Part shown: positions 1 to 7,872 of the stretch, one piece after another
How the letters are laid out: the number at the start of each line of letters is the position of its first letter
Position numbering within the stretch: position 1 is the stretch's first letter
From: Suilimivivens sp964507235
GTDB taxonomy: Bacteria > Bacillota > Clostridia > Lachnospirales > Lachnospiraceae
Assembly: GCA_964507235.1 (NCBI GenBank)
Contig: CAZDPE010000022.1
Location: forward strand, 1-28,357
Length of the DNA stretch: 28,357 nucleotides
Direction of reading: 5' to 3'
The notes under the pieces: generated by a model
What the model was told of the DNA's origin: nothing
The model's database searches: none
The model's input: the letters and a program-made list of their open reading frames with translations, nothing else
Program-made: the position numbers and the translations under genes

Positions 1-306
1 TGGTATACAATAAATTAATTGAAGTAAACCAACTATTGCAAATGCAAGAATAAAGTTTACTAGTGTCATTCCAATTCTCTTCTTATATAAAATTAGACAA
101 TAAATAATTATTCCAATGTATGCCAGAATTGATATATACGTTGGTAAACTATATGAATTTATACAACTAAAAATAAATACATATACTGCAATTAATATTA
201 ATGTATAAACATTAAATTTCATCTTCTTTCCAAATAAGTTGGACAAACATAATAATATAGCCAATAATTCCAAAATCAATGCAATACTTTCAACTATCCC
301 TGACAT
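1..306 (-). CDS. AgrC-like sensor histidine kinase, N-terminal membrane part (partial)
   Basis: An open frame of 102 codons starts at an ATG at 304-306 and runs off the left edge without a stop. The protein starts MSGIVESIALILELLAILL and is almost wholly hydrophobic, with at least three predicted membrane helices separated by short basic loops (FGKKMKF, LYKKRIG). This matches the multi-pass input domain of AgrC/quorum-sensing type kinases; the catalytic part would lie outside the window. The ATG overlaps the end of the LytTR response regulator gene by 17 nt, so the two are probably translationally coupled, and an agr-type kinase is the usual partner of a LytTR regulator. The kinase identity is inferred from topology and context; no H-box or ATPase motif is visible here. 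Another polytopic membrane protein is possible. Confidence 0.6.
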   Translation of the reverse strand, partial: MSGIVESIALILELLAILLCLSNLFGKKMKFNVYTLILIAVYVFIFSCINSYSLPTYISILAYIGIIIYCLILYKKRIGMTLVNFILAFAIVGLLQLIYCIP

Positions 307-1015
307 TCCTCATAAACCTCTTCTTAAAAATAATTCCAATTTCAATTTGCTCTTTTCTGCCTCTTAATTTTATATATCGGTTAACTTCATCAATACTTTC
401 AATAAAATCTTTATTAATTATTGTATATCTGCTGCACTGAACAAACTTACTTGAACATAATTCCTCCAGAATTGCCTTACTGGGCTTATAGGCCAATTCC
501 AAATCACTATTCACAGCATGAATAACTCTGCCCTTCCTCGTATTCTCTATATACATAATTTCAGAAATACCCAACTTGTATAAAATACCATCCTTACGAA
601 AGAAAATACTTTGGCTGCTGCATTTCTCTACAGGGAGTTTCAAAGCATCTTCCACAATTTGAGTTACTTTACCGACATCGTACGGCTTTTCAATATACTG
701 GAAACAGTGGATTTCACTATAGGCATAAAGCTTAGGATCTTCTAACGAAGTTATGAAAATAATCGGAGTATATGTATATCTGATAAAACTTCTTAAATTA
801 TTGGCTAATCTGATACCGGAAACGTCGGCATGAGAACGAGGACTCAAAATAATATCAATCAGAAACAAATCAACATCATTTTCCATTGCCAGTACATATG
901 CTGTTTCCGTATTAGATGCCGCTTTAATATTAATACTTGCATCAATATTTCCAATAATTTTTACCAGCATGTTCAAACTTCTGACATTATCCTCAACAAT
1001 CAAAACCGTTTTCAT
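290..1015 (-). CDS. LytTR-family response regulator
   Basis: A 241-residue response regulator with an N-terminal receiver domain (about 1-125) and a C-terminal LytTR DNA-binding domain (about 136-238). Visible receiver residues are the acidic pair E8/D9, the phospho-acceptor D54 in LFLIDIIL, the S/T switch in FITS near 89-90, and K110 in IEKPY. The LytTR part has the usual SIFFRKDG and RYTIINKDFI segments. It lies 17 nt after the XRE-type gene and overlaps the downstream membrane kinase gene by 17 nt, so it is the middle gene of a regulator-response regulator-kinase operon. It is a clear paralogue of the regulator at 1684-2454. AgrA-like activation of target promoters is expected from the family; the target is not known. 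Confidence 0.9.
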   Translation of the reverse strand: MKTVLIVEDNVRSLNMLVKIIGNIDASINIKAASNTETAYVLAMENDVDLFLIDIILSPRSHADVSGIRLANNLRSFIRYTYTPIIFITSLEDPKLYAYSEIHCFQYIEKPYDVGKVTQIVEDALKLPVEKCSSQSIFFRKDGILYKLGISEIMYIENTRKGRVIHAVNSDLELAYKPSKAILEELCSSKFVQCSRYTIINKDFIESIDEVNRYIKLRGRKEQIEIGIIFKKRFMRNVRDS

Positions 1016-1032
1016 ATTAATCCTCTGGTATG

Positions 1033-1456
1033 CTACTTCTTTTTATCTTCAAACAGTTCTTTAAATTTCTCAGTTGTTTCTTCCCAATCTGAGCTCTGCT
1101 TAAAAATTCTCTTCTTACCTTCTACAAAATAAATCATTAAATGTGCCAAGGCTTTCATTTTATCATTTTCTGATGCATTTTCCAAGAGAAATAGCAGTTT
1201 TTCAGAATCAGTAATTTCTCCAAACAACAGGTAATCTATAGAAACGTTGAAATTCTGCCTCAATAGAAGCATTACATCCTTGGAAATACCATAATTACCT
1301 TTCTCATAATCTCTGACTGCATTTGTCGTTACCTTTAAGANNNNNNNNNNCGCACCAACAGGACATTATTGTTTGAGTTAAATTATTTGATTCCCTTATC
1401 TCTTTTATTCTCTTACCAACTTCTTCATTGTTAATAGAACCTTTATAATCACTCAT
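1033..1456 (-). CDS. XRE-type helix-turn-helix regulator, interrupted by assembly gap
   Basis: The gene starts at ATG 1454-1456 with a GGAGG ribosome site 8 nt upstream, and its first ~30 codons (MSDYKGSINNEEVGKRIKEI, then RESNNLTQ) match the first helices of an XRE/Cro HTH domain. After ten Ns it resumes as LKVTTNAVRDYEKGNYGISK, followed by LLRQNFNVSIDYLLFGE, the usual end of the HTH and its linker, then an acidic C-terminal helix region ending at 1033. The two halves are out of frame by one across the 10-N gap, and about 22 bases left of the gap do not fit the HTH pattern, so the gap size and its flank are probably wrong rather than the gene being dead. The product would be about 135-140 residues. 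It heads the operon with the LytTR regulator and kinase. Confidence 0.7.
1341..1350. other. Assembly gap (10 Ns)
   Basis: Ten unresolved bases lie inside the XRE-type gene. The size is probably a placeholder, because joining the flanks in the same reading frame needs a different length. Confidence 0.95.
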
Positions 1457-1610
1457 TTGCAGGCCTCCACATATACTTTTAACTTATTATATATGGGTTG
1501 GAAACTCGTTAACAGAAAGTGCAGCTATCTGCAAACGCAATCTGGACTTTCTTTTTTGCAATTATTTATTTTCATAAAGATTTACACCTTAGAAATTATC
1601 TGCCGAAATA

Positions 1611-1656
1611 CAAAAAACCCTTTTCTGACAAGAACCACCCATTCCAGATTCTTGCC
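1611..1656 (-). terminator. Rho-independent terminator after the orphan LytTR regulator
   Basis: On the minus strand an 8-bp stem (GGCAAGAA with TTCTTGTC, one G-U pair) around a 14-nt loop is followed, after a short purine stretch, by six Ts at 1612-1617. It lies just after the stop of the regulator at 1684 and before the XRE-type gene, which suggests two separate transcripts. The 227-nt intergenic stretch 1457-1683 holds nothing else that I recognise beyond the presumed promoter of the XRE gene. Confidence 0.6.
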
Positions 1657-1683
1657 AAAAAAGAGTCTTTTTATTGCTTGCTG

Positions 1684-2454
1684 TTAATTTATTGTTTTGA
1701 AATACGCCTTCAGGTATTTTTTATAACTATGTCCTATCTCTACTCTGCCATATCCGTCTTTTAGCTGAATCACTCTGTTTGTAATATCTATATTATTAAT
1801 AAATGCAGAATTAACAACAGCATTCCGACGGCATTGAACCATGTCAGGATTATCCATCCTGTCAATCATTTGCCGCAAAGTCATATAAGGGATATGAAGC
1901 AATTCTTTATCATCTGTATATAAATACAGCTTTTGCTTCACCATTTCCGCATATACAATATCTTCTCTGCCAATTGCAAAAATAATTCCATCTTTACGGA
2001 AATAAATCATTCTGTCATCACGATCATTTCCCGGGAATTTTAAGCTTTCTTCAACAAGCTTTTTAACCCTTTCTTCGTCAAAGGGCTTTTCAATAAATCC
2101 ATAGCAATGCAGCTCTTCATATGTATACAGTCTGGAATCTTCCAATGCAGTAATGAATATAACCGGAGTAAATAGATATTTATCTATATGGCGCATATCA
2201 TCCACGAACTTCAAACCGGACGAATCCCTCATAACAGAGGGCTCCAGTATGATGTCTACAATAAATAAATCAATAGTTGTATTCATGGCACATTTGTAAG
2301 CTTCGGCTACATTATCTAACGCATAAATTTCAACCTTCCCACAAGATTCTACAATACGCTTTAACCATGCCAGTGTATTTTCCTGGTCTTCTAATATCAG
2401 TACTTTTTTCAAATGCACGTTTTCTTCTTCAGAGATATCCCAATATTTAAACAT
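1684..2454 (-). CDS. LytTR-family response regulator (orphan paralogue)
   Basis: A 256-residue response regulator with a receiver domain (about 17-135; acidic pair E22/D23, phospho-acceptor D67 in FIVDIIL, K123 in IEKPF) and a LytTR domain (about 148-252). It shares long stretches with the regulator at 290-1015, such as LFI(V)DIIL, FITALED, HCYGFIEKP and FFRKDGI-like segments, so the two are paralogues from one duplication or family. No kinase gene follows it; a terminator does. The start is uncertain: the ATG at 2452-2454 has only an AAGAAG about 10 nt upstream, while the usual receiver start (KKVLILED) begins at codon 16, where a GTG or TTG could serve. A second ATG at 2460-2462 is out of frame. 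Confidence 0.88.
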   Translation of the reverse strand: MFKYWDISEEENVHLKKVLILEDQENTLAWLKRIVESCGKVEIYALDNVAEAYKCAMNTTIDLFIVDIILEPSVMRDSSGLKFVDDMRHIDKYLFTPVIFITALEDSRLYTYEELHCYGFIEKPFDEERVKKLVEESLKFPGNDRDDRMIYFRKDGIIFAIGREDIVYAEMVKQKLYLYTDDKELLHIPYMTLRQMIDRMDNPDMVQCRRNAVVNSAFINNIDITNRVIQLKDGYGRVEIGHSYKKYLKAYFKTIN

Positions 2455-2580
2455 CGGAACATATCTTCTTTTTCCCCTCCCATTTTTTTTCTTCTTTTGA
2501 CCGCAGTTCCTGTCAATAAACTTATTTTAACACATTTGGAGCCGCAAAACTATCTTTTTCTTTTTTTGTTTAGAAAAGTT

Positions 2581-2697
2581 TTATTTACCGCTTTCAACAG
2601 CATTATCCTCCCGCACCACCTCGGCCGGTACTGTATAGTGACAGTGCCGCTCGATGCCGTCCCCATAGATGATGCGGGAGACTTGGCTGTTTTTCCT
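2581..2697 (-). pseudogene. C-terminal remnant of an unrecognised gene
   Basis: In the 626-nt stretch 2455-3080 the part 2581-2697 is richer in GC than its AT-rich flanks and reads open for 38 codons on the minus strand to a TAA at 2581-2583, ending in VPAEVVREDNAVESGK. An in-frame TGA at 2698-2700 closes it upstream and no start codon with a ribosome site is visible. The amino acid order looks like the tail of a real protein but I do not recognise the family; a mobile-element or accessory protein end is a guess. The rest of 2698-3080 has two short hairpin-like palindromes near 2758-2800 and a very AT-rich stretch after 2880, with no gene that I can support. Confidence 0.35.
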
Positions 2698-3080
2698 TCA
2701 TACCGGCACAACTTTCATGCAAACAATTATTCAGGAAAAATGCCTAAGATATAGTAGATGCCGAACTGAATCGGCTATCCGAAAAATATTCGGTCAGAGA
2801 AGCTTTGCAAACAGGATTTCTTTTCCGCGCATTACCTGGCCGCTTCTCTGCCCTCCTTTTACACCTCATGATTATATACCATCTTGGCGTAAAAAATAGT
2901 ACATTGTATTGAAATATGCTTTTTTATACCACTAAATAGCTTTTTTTACCTAATTTTGCCATTTTTTATCATTTCAATCAAAAATTTGATATTTTCGATA
3001 AAAATTCCCCACATAAACATACCAATAAGTTATATTTATTTAATATGATGTAATTTCTTATCCTCACTTACCGCTGAGCT

Positions 3081-3644
3081 TTATTTTAAATACTTTACAA
3101 CCTCTGCTTCCGTCAGCGAAAATCTTCTTATCAGCTTTGCCGTTATCTGTTCACCGGATTTTCCCTCTTCCCGAAATTCAGTAACAAATGCTTTAATCCC
3201 CTCACTAAGTCCTTGTCTGATTCCCTGACTGATTCCCTGTGTTTTTCCCTCCTGTAACAGCTCCTCAGCCCAGTCTTCCATTGCTTTACACATATTAATT
3301 CCTTCTCCTTCTTCCCTTCTGTATTTCTCTTTTACTTCCATAAAATTTTTCTGATCCAGCATGACGCTGACCGCATTGTATGTATCCTCGTCCATATTCT
3401 GAATGCGTTCCTTATTCTTCCGGCAGTATTCCTTCATTTTTTCCCTGTCCTGTCTGCATTTCAGAAAACCTGCCAGCTCCTTCAGGCCGCTTTCGCACTT
3501 TTCCTCCTCAAACTCCTCCAGCGTAACAAGGTTCATTTTATAATCGGCCGCTCCGTCCTTAAATATCCTGTTTTCTCCCTCTAAGTCTAACATACCATGA
3601 AGGCTGGTACAACCGTCATACTTCGTTTTTATGATAAAACACAT
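3081..3644 (-). pseudogene. Rpn / PD-(D/E)XK transposase-family protein, 3' fragment
   Basis: The 187-residue frame begins in the middle of the family pattern: YDGCTSLHGMLDL corresponds to the WDGPxSLHEML segment that normally follows the PD-(D/E)XK nuclease core in Rpn-type recombination-promoting nucleases. Downstream are the acidic/basic helical region and the EGKTQGISQGIRQGLSEG repeat near residues 130-150 typical of these proteins, then a C-terminal helix ending at 3081. The N-terminal nuclease half is absent: upstream on the same strand lies the degraded dehydrogenase gene. The ATG used is probably not an original start. This is a truncated remnant and is unlikely to be active as a nuclease. 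Loss of the front half next to another broken gene suggests a deletion joined the two. Confidence 0.7.
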
Positions 3645-3702
3645 TTTTTATAACAGGATTCAGTTTATCAGTCTTCCTCATTCCTGATAAAAATTCTCCT
3701 GA

Positions 3703-4352
3703 AATTTGAAACGGTCCCCCTCGGAGCGCCTGTTCCAAGAATCCATGCCTTATCAATGCTCTCAGGATTGGAAATTTCGTTTACATAAAGATTCATACCG
3801 GAAAATAAAGGTGGCACCAGCATGGCAATTAAGCAAATACCCTGACTTTTCCTTGCGAACCGAAAGCGGAATCATTCTAATCTCTTTAGCAAACTCAACA
3901 ACCTGCTCAAAATAACTGCTGTCTGTTTTCGCCTGTGCCATAATCTCCGCCATATTGTTCTTCCATATGGAGTTTGCAAAATGCAGGGAAAGATACTTCT
4001 CCTGCCTGTCCGTATACTTTGCAAACTTTGACGGGAGCAGCGTGGATGAATTGGTTACAATAATCGTCTTTTCCGGTAAAAGCGGCGCAAGCTTTTTATA
4101 GAAAGCAATCTTTTCTTCTTCATTCTCAGCCATGCTTTCAATGAGCAAATCAGCATCCTGCACTGCCTTCTTCATATCAAGCTCCAGCTTTATATAAACT
4201 TCCCTGAGATGGTCCAGCTTGGGTTGAGTACGGGTAATACTTCCTTCACTTCTAAGCCAAATCGTCACATCAAATCCACAATATGCTATCTGAAACGCAA
4301 TCTGACTCCCCAGAACACCATCGCATGCTGCTACAACACGATTAATTTTCAC
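3703..4352 (-). pseudogene. 3-hydroxyacyl-CoA dehydrogenase, degraded
   Basis: The frame starts at 4352 with VVAACDGVLGSQIAFQ, a decayed Rossmann dinucleotide motif (two glycines of GxGxxG replaced by C and D), and continues with IESMAE, TNSSTLLPSKFA and LHFANSIWKNN, segments holding the serine and histidine expected in 3-hydroxybutyryl-CoA dehydrogenases. About 40-50 residues found in relatives after TQPK seem to be deleted. At about 3825-3832 an extra base shifts the frame: the next frame gives MLVPPLFSGMNLYVNEIS and then GTGAPRG, and a second extra G in the G-run at 3716-3720 restores GPFQI. The gene then ends abruptly near 3703, before the C-terminal domain. The order of damage (motif loss, deletion, two frameshifts, truncation) makes this a pseudogene, although single-base assembly errors could explain the frameshifts alone. 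Confidence 0.8.
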
Positions 4353-4441
4353 ACAATTACCTTTACATGTTCATTAAATACAGAAACTTAATTTTTATTA
4401 TATTTTTCACCATCTTTCAAGAAAACCTTGATTTTATAAAT

Positions 4442-6334
4442 TCAAACTGGTATACTCTCCGCTACACACAGCGCCCCATACCCCACCCTCTCATTGGGAT
4501 ACACGCTTTCTCCTCGCAACGGCCTTGCCCCACGCCTAAAATACGCCTTCACCTTCTCCCCATACAGATACGGGTCGTTTCCCTGCACGATTCCCCATTC
4601 CATCAACAAAGCCGCGCTTCCCGTTGCAAAAGGCGCTGCAAAAGACGTGCCCGAAACCTGCACAATTGTATTGTCAGGTCCCACCGCATTAATCGCCACT
4701 CCCGGGGCCGCTATATCCGGCTTGATGCTTCCCTGGTTTACGCGCGCCCCGGCTATGCTTTGCAGAGGATACCCTCTTCCCGAAAAATCAGCATAAGACT
4801 CATATTCCGCATCATAAGCCCCTACTGTAATGATCTTGGAGGCTGTTGAAGGAATTGTCAGTGTTTTATCCGGAGTGGGGATAAAAAAACGGGTTGATGC
4901 ATTCAGTACCGTGCTGCTGGGAAGATAAAAATCATAATTTCCTGAAACGGCATTGACAGAAACAAGTTCAAAGGTCCATATTCCGGAATCCACATAGGAC
5001 TGCTGGGGAAGAAAGTCAAAATAGATTTCCTGATTTACAGAATAAGGAGAAGGTTCTCCAATATAAAGAAGTATCTTTGTCTGCTCCATGATATGTGTCT
5101 GCATTCCGGTTCTTAAACTGTCGATTTCCTGGCGGATTCCGGAGGGCGAAATCAATGTTATCTGAAATCTGTCTACATACTCCTTCCAGAGCTGTACACT
5201 GACAGAAGGCTGATAGCTGCCTATATTCAATTCCACTCTTTCTGTCGCCTGCGATAATTGCGCCTGCCCTGCTGCAAACTGTCCTGACGCAGGCTGTCCC
5301 GTAAAAACCGGACCGCTGATAATATTTCCCTGCACCTGCAAAAGGTTCCCTGAAACGTGCCCTCCTGCTGCACCTTCGTTTCCGCTTCCCACACAGATAA
5401 CCGTTCTTCCGATTTCCGCTATATTATCAAGAAACCTCTCCACCAAAGAAGTTCCGTCATGAGAACCGTAAGTGTTTCCAAAGCTTAAATTAATTGCTAC
5501 AGGCCTTCCAAGCTCCACTGCTTTTCTTACCACATAAGTGAGCGCACGCATGAGTTCCGTAGTTCTGGGAAAAGAATCGGGAGAAGGGCTTCCAAGCTTT
5601 ACCACTATCAGCTCACTTTCCGGCGCAGCCCCCATAAATCTTCCGTCCATTAAATTGCCGCCTGCCGCCGCAATAGACGCCACTGCCGTACCATGACCGG
5701 AGGTATCAAAGCTTGGCACCAGACTATCCGGATGTGCTGAATTAAGCGCTGCATCTATTCGAATCTTATTGAATTCAACTCCGGTGGAAAACCCTGCAGG
5801 AGCTGCCGCCCTTCCCGCAAACTCACTTTGAGAATCTCCTGACTGCTCCAATCTTCCGTTAACTGCTGCCGGGGTCAAAGTCTGATCCCATAAATATTGG
5901 ATTCTGCTTCCGGAAGAATTCACAAATTCGGCATTCTTATAATCTATTCCCGAATCAATGACCCCGATTAAGACCTCCTTCCCTGTCAAAAAAGGCTCTC
6001 TGACCGTCACCTGGGGTATGCAGGAAGCCTGTTTCCCCTGAAAAGTGGAAAAATACAGTCTTTTGGGCTTTTCTACATACTCCACCTCATCAAGCTCCGC
6101 AAATGCCTGTATCAGATTTTCAGGAATAGTCACAATCGCATATCCGGCTATCAGTTCCTCAATCTGAATCAGTTCACTGTTCAGTCTTCCAATATCCCCA
6201 TTATATTTAACAATCAATTCCCATTTTCTGCTTTCTTCCAAAAAACCTACATTCAGCTGCATGGAAGCAAGCCTCTCGCTTTCTCCTGCAGAAAGTGCCA
6301 GATTCAATAAATTTTCCAGTTTCTGACTTGCCAT
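4442..6334 (-). CDS. S8 family (subtilisin-like) peptidase, Csp-like
   Basis: A 630-residue serine peptidase with all catalytic residues visible: D127 in VIDSGID, H214 in SGHGTAVA, S564 in SGTSFAAP, and the oxyanion-hole N319 in GSGNEG. The first ~100 residues resemble a short propeptide/I9-like region (KWELIVKYNGD and YAIVTIP). Residues about 325-490 form an inserted beta-rich domain between the oxyanion Asn and the catalytic Ser, as in clostridial Csp proteases. No signal peptide is seen, so the protein is probably cytoplasmic or exported by another route. The start is supported by AAGGA 6 nt upstream. Csp members process the spore-cortex lysin SleC in Clostridia; whether this copy acts in germination is not shown, as many Lachnospiraceae carry such genes outside spore loci. 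It stands alone between pseudogenes. Confidence 0.92.
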   Translation of the reverse strand: MASQKLENLLNLALSAGESERLASMQLNVGFLEESRKWELIVKYNGDIGRLNSELIQIEELIAGYAIVTIPENLIQAFAELDEVEYVEKPKRLYFSTFQGKQASCIPQVTVREPFLTGKEVLIGVIDSGIDYKNAEFVNSSGSRIQYLWDQTLTPAAVNGRLEQSGDSQSEFAGRAAAPAGFSTGVEFNKIRIDAALNSAHPDSLVPSFDTSGHGTAVASIAAAGGNLMDGRFMGAAPESELIVVKLGSPSPDSFPRTTELMRALTYVVRKAVELGRPVAINLSFGNTYGSHDGTSLVERFLDNIAEIGRTVICVGSGNEGAAGGHVSGNLLQVQGNIISGPVFTGQPASGQFAAGQAQLSQATERVELNIGSYQPSVSVQLWKEYVDRFQITLISPSGIRQEIDSLRTGMQTHIMEQTKILLYIGEPSPYSVNQEIYFDFLPQQSYVDSGIWTFELVSVNAVSGNYDFYLPSSTVLNASTRFFIPTPDKTLTIPSTASKIITVGAYDAEYESYADFSGRGYPLQSIAGARVNQGSIKPDIAAPGVAINAVGPDNTIVQVSGTSFAAPFATGSAALLMEWGIVQGNDPYLYGEKVKAYFRRGARPLRGESVYPNERVGYGALCVAESIPV

Positions 6335-6402
6335 ATTTCATCCTTGTCAGGGTTAAACTGCCTGTGCCCTGTACTATCAAAATACATTTATTAAATTATA
6401 TA

Positions 6403-6448
6403 CAAAAATAACAGTCTTAGAAGCATGTCAGCATTAAAGACTGTTATT
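6403..6448 (-). terminator. Rho-independent terminator behind the repeat-protein remnant
   Basis: A perfect 12-bp inverted repeat (AATAACAGTCTT at 6407-6418 and its complement at 6437-6448) with an 18-nt loop is followed on the minus strand by a T-rich tract. It lies downstream of the fragment ending at 6500, so it is probably the terminator of that decayed gene. It also sits in the 5' region of the S8 peptidase gene. Confidence 0.7.
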
Positions 6449-6499
6449 CCGATTCCCATTATTTTATTTATACTTTGTTATCCTTCCTTTATTCTTTCT

Positions 6500-6724
6500 T
6501 TATTCTTTTTCGCTATACTGTTTTGCCAGAGCCTCAAACTCTTTATCCGTAAACCCCCTTTTCAGATAAGGTTCCAGATTAATAAAAGAACGCCATGAAA
6601 GCCTTATCTGCTTCATGGTTTCATACCTGTAAGAAGGATTTGCATATTGAGTAATATCCGCCTTTTCTTCCAATTCCAGCCGGATTTACTCCATTTGAAA
6701 CCAGTCAAATTGCAATTTATTCAT
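6500..6724 (-). pseudogene. Remnant of a tandem-repeat protein with in-frame stop
   Basis: Reading minus from ATG 6722-6724 gives MNKLQFDWFQME, then TAA at 6686-6688 in place of the expected Gln, then 61 open codons: IRLELEEKADITQYANPSYR, then YETMKQIRLSW, ending in GFTDKEFEALAKQYSEKE. The unit (F/Y-x-W/Y-x-QM-x-QIRL, about 15 residues, then DIxxYA) matches a repeat seen in many Lachnospiraceae accessory proteins, often in integrative elements. Only about two units and the C-terminal cap remain; upstream traces (6725-6760) are frame-broken. It keeps its terminator at 6403-6448. The stretch 6335-6499 otherwise holds the presumed promoter of the S8 gene; 6760-6845 shows nothing clear. Confidence 0.6.
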
Positions 6725-6873
6725 GTCCGCCACACCATCTACTCTTTTATACCTATACAAACTTATGATAACTATATCAGTAATACACGAAGAAATCTAC
6801 TATTTTTCTTTGCATTTAATCTATACCAAAGATTTCTTTTCTTAGTTGAACATCCACCCAAAATACATTAAAA

Positions 6874-6879
6874 TATAAT
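6874..6879 (+). promoter_or_regulatory. -10 element of the AraC-family gene
   Basis: A perfect TATAAT lies 31 nt before the ATG at 6910. No good -35 hexamer is found 16-18 nt upstream; TTGAAC at 6846 is too far (22 nt). This would fit an activator-dependent promoter, but an AT-rich chance match cannot be excluded. Confidence 0.4.
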
Positions 6880-6909
6880 ATAGGGTTGAAAAGTGAAAGG
6901 AGTTTTTCC

Positions 6910-7872
6910 ATGTCTGATAAATCTGATTCTACTGCTTCAAAAACTGCGCAGGAAATGACAGAACACAGTGAAATAGGCTATCCTGTTCAGGTTTATTATA
7001 TTGAGCTTTCTAAAATGTATATGCATAGGATCCGCTGGCACTGGCATGATGAAATCGAAGTTATGATTGTAAATCACGGAGAAGCGTTTTTTCTTGCCGA
7101 TGACCAGAAGCTCCACCTGTGCGCGGGACAGGGCATTCTGATTAATCAGAATATCATGCATTCTGTCCAGCCAATCGGTGCCGGAGCAAACTGCAGTCTG
7201 TACTCAGTAACCTTTCATCCTTCCTTTTTATTCGGGTATGGGAATACCATGATGTCCAGCAAATATCTGGTTCCCATTTTAAATTCCCCTGCCCTTAAAA
7301 TTGTGGAGCTTCATGAACGCAACCCCTGGCATGAGAAGCTTTTAGACACCATCAATAGTGTTATCGCAATTAATCTGACTAAGAAGTATGGTTATGAACT
7401 GCTTACCAAATCCTATCTCTGCCAGCTTTGGACCTTACTGCTTCAGCAGATAACTCCTCAGAATATAGCAAAAAACAGACAGGTTACCCTTTCTCTGGAC
7501 GAAACAAGAGTAAAAGAAGCGATTCTTTATATTGAACAGCATTATCAGGAGCAGATTACTTTGGAACAGCTGGCAGCATCTATTCATATCAGCAAAAGTG
7601 AATGCTGCCGCTGCTTTAAACGTACCCTTCAACTGACTCCCATTGAATACCTGATGAAATACCGCATCTTTCAGGCTGCCAGCATGCTTCAAAAGGATGC
7701 GCCGGAGGCTCACTCCATGTCCGCCCTTGCCTTCAGCGTAGGCTTCAATAATGCTAGTTATTTCAACAAAATATTTAAACAGTATTTGGACTGCACCCCC
7801 AGTGAGTATAAACGTAAAATAAAAAATGATGCTTCTGCCGACAACGGGCCGTTTAAAAAACTCAAATTATAA
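6910..7872 (+). CDS. AraC-family transcriptional regulator with cupin sensor domain
   Basis: A 320-residue protein with an N-terminal cupin/AraC-binding domain (about 20-110; HWHDEIEVMIVNHGEA is the typical first beta segment) and a C-terminal pair of HTH motifs (about 200-310; ITLEQLAASIHISKSECCRC, and ALAFSVGFNNASYFNKIFKQ). The start at 6910 is chosen because AAAGGAG lies 7 nt before it; an upstream in-frame ATG at 6886 has no ribosome site and would add eight residues. The cupin half suggests a sugar or small-molecule ligand. Its 3' end overlaps the convergent FMN-enzyme gene by 6 nt, so the two may share antisense read-through. Its target is not evident, as no divergent catabolic operon lies next to it. 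Confidence 0.9.
   Translation: MSDKSDSTASKTAQEMTEHSEIGYPVQVYYIELSKMYMHRIRWHWHDEIEVMIVNHGEAFFLADDQKLHLCAGQGILINQNIMHSVQPIGAGANCSLYSVTFHPSFLFGYGNTMMSSKYLVPILNSPALKIVELHERNPWHEKLLDTINSVIAINLTKKYGYELLTKSYLCQLWTLLLQQITPQNIAKNRQVTLSLDETRVKEAILYIEQHYQEQITLEQLAASIHISKSECCRCFKRTLQLTPIEYLMKYRIFQAASMLQKDAPEAHSMSALAFSVGFNNASYFNKIFKQYLDCTPSEYKRKIKNDASADNGPFKKLKL

Noticed and set aside
2758..2800. Two short palindromes (GCCGA/TCGGC and CCGAA/TTCGG type) as an IS end or attachment site
   Set aside because: No matching inverted repeat partner, transposase or target duplication is visible at a proper distance.
4367..4849. Plus-strand frames opposite the S8 peptidase 3' end
   Set aside because: They are antisense to a conserved catalytic region (S564 part) and have arginine- and proline-rich shadow composition.
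6846..6879. TTGAAC plus TATAAT as a full promoter for the AraC gene at 6910
   Set aside because: The spacing is 22 nt, too long for sigma-A; only the -10 was kept.
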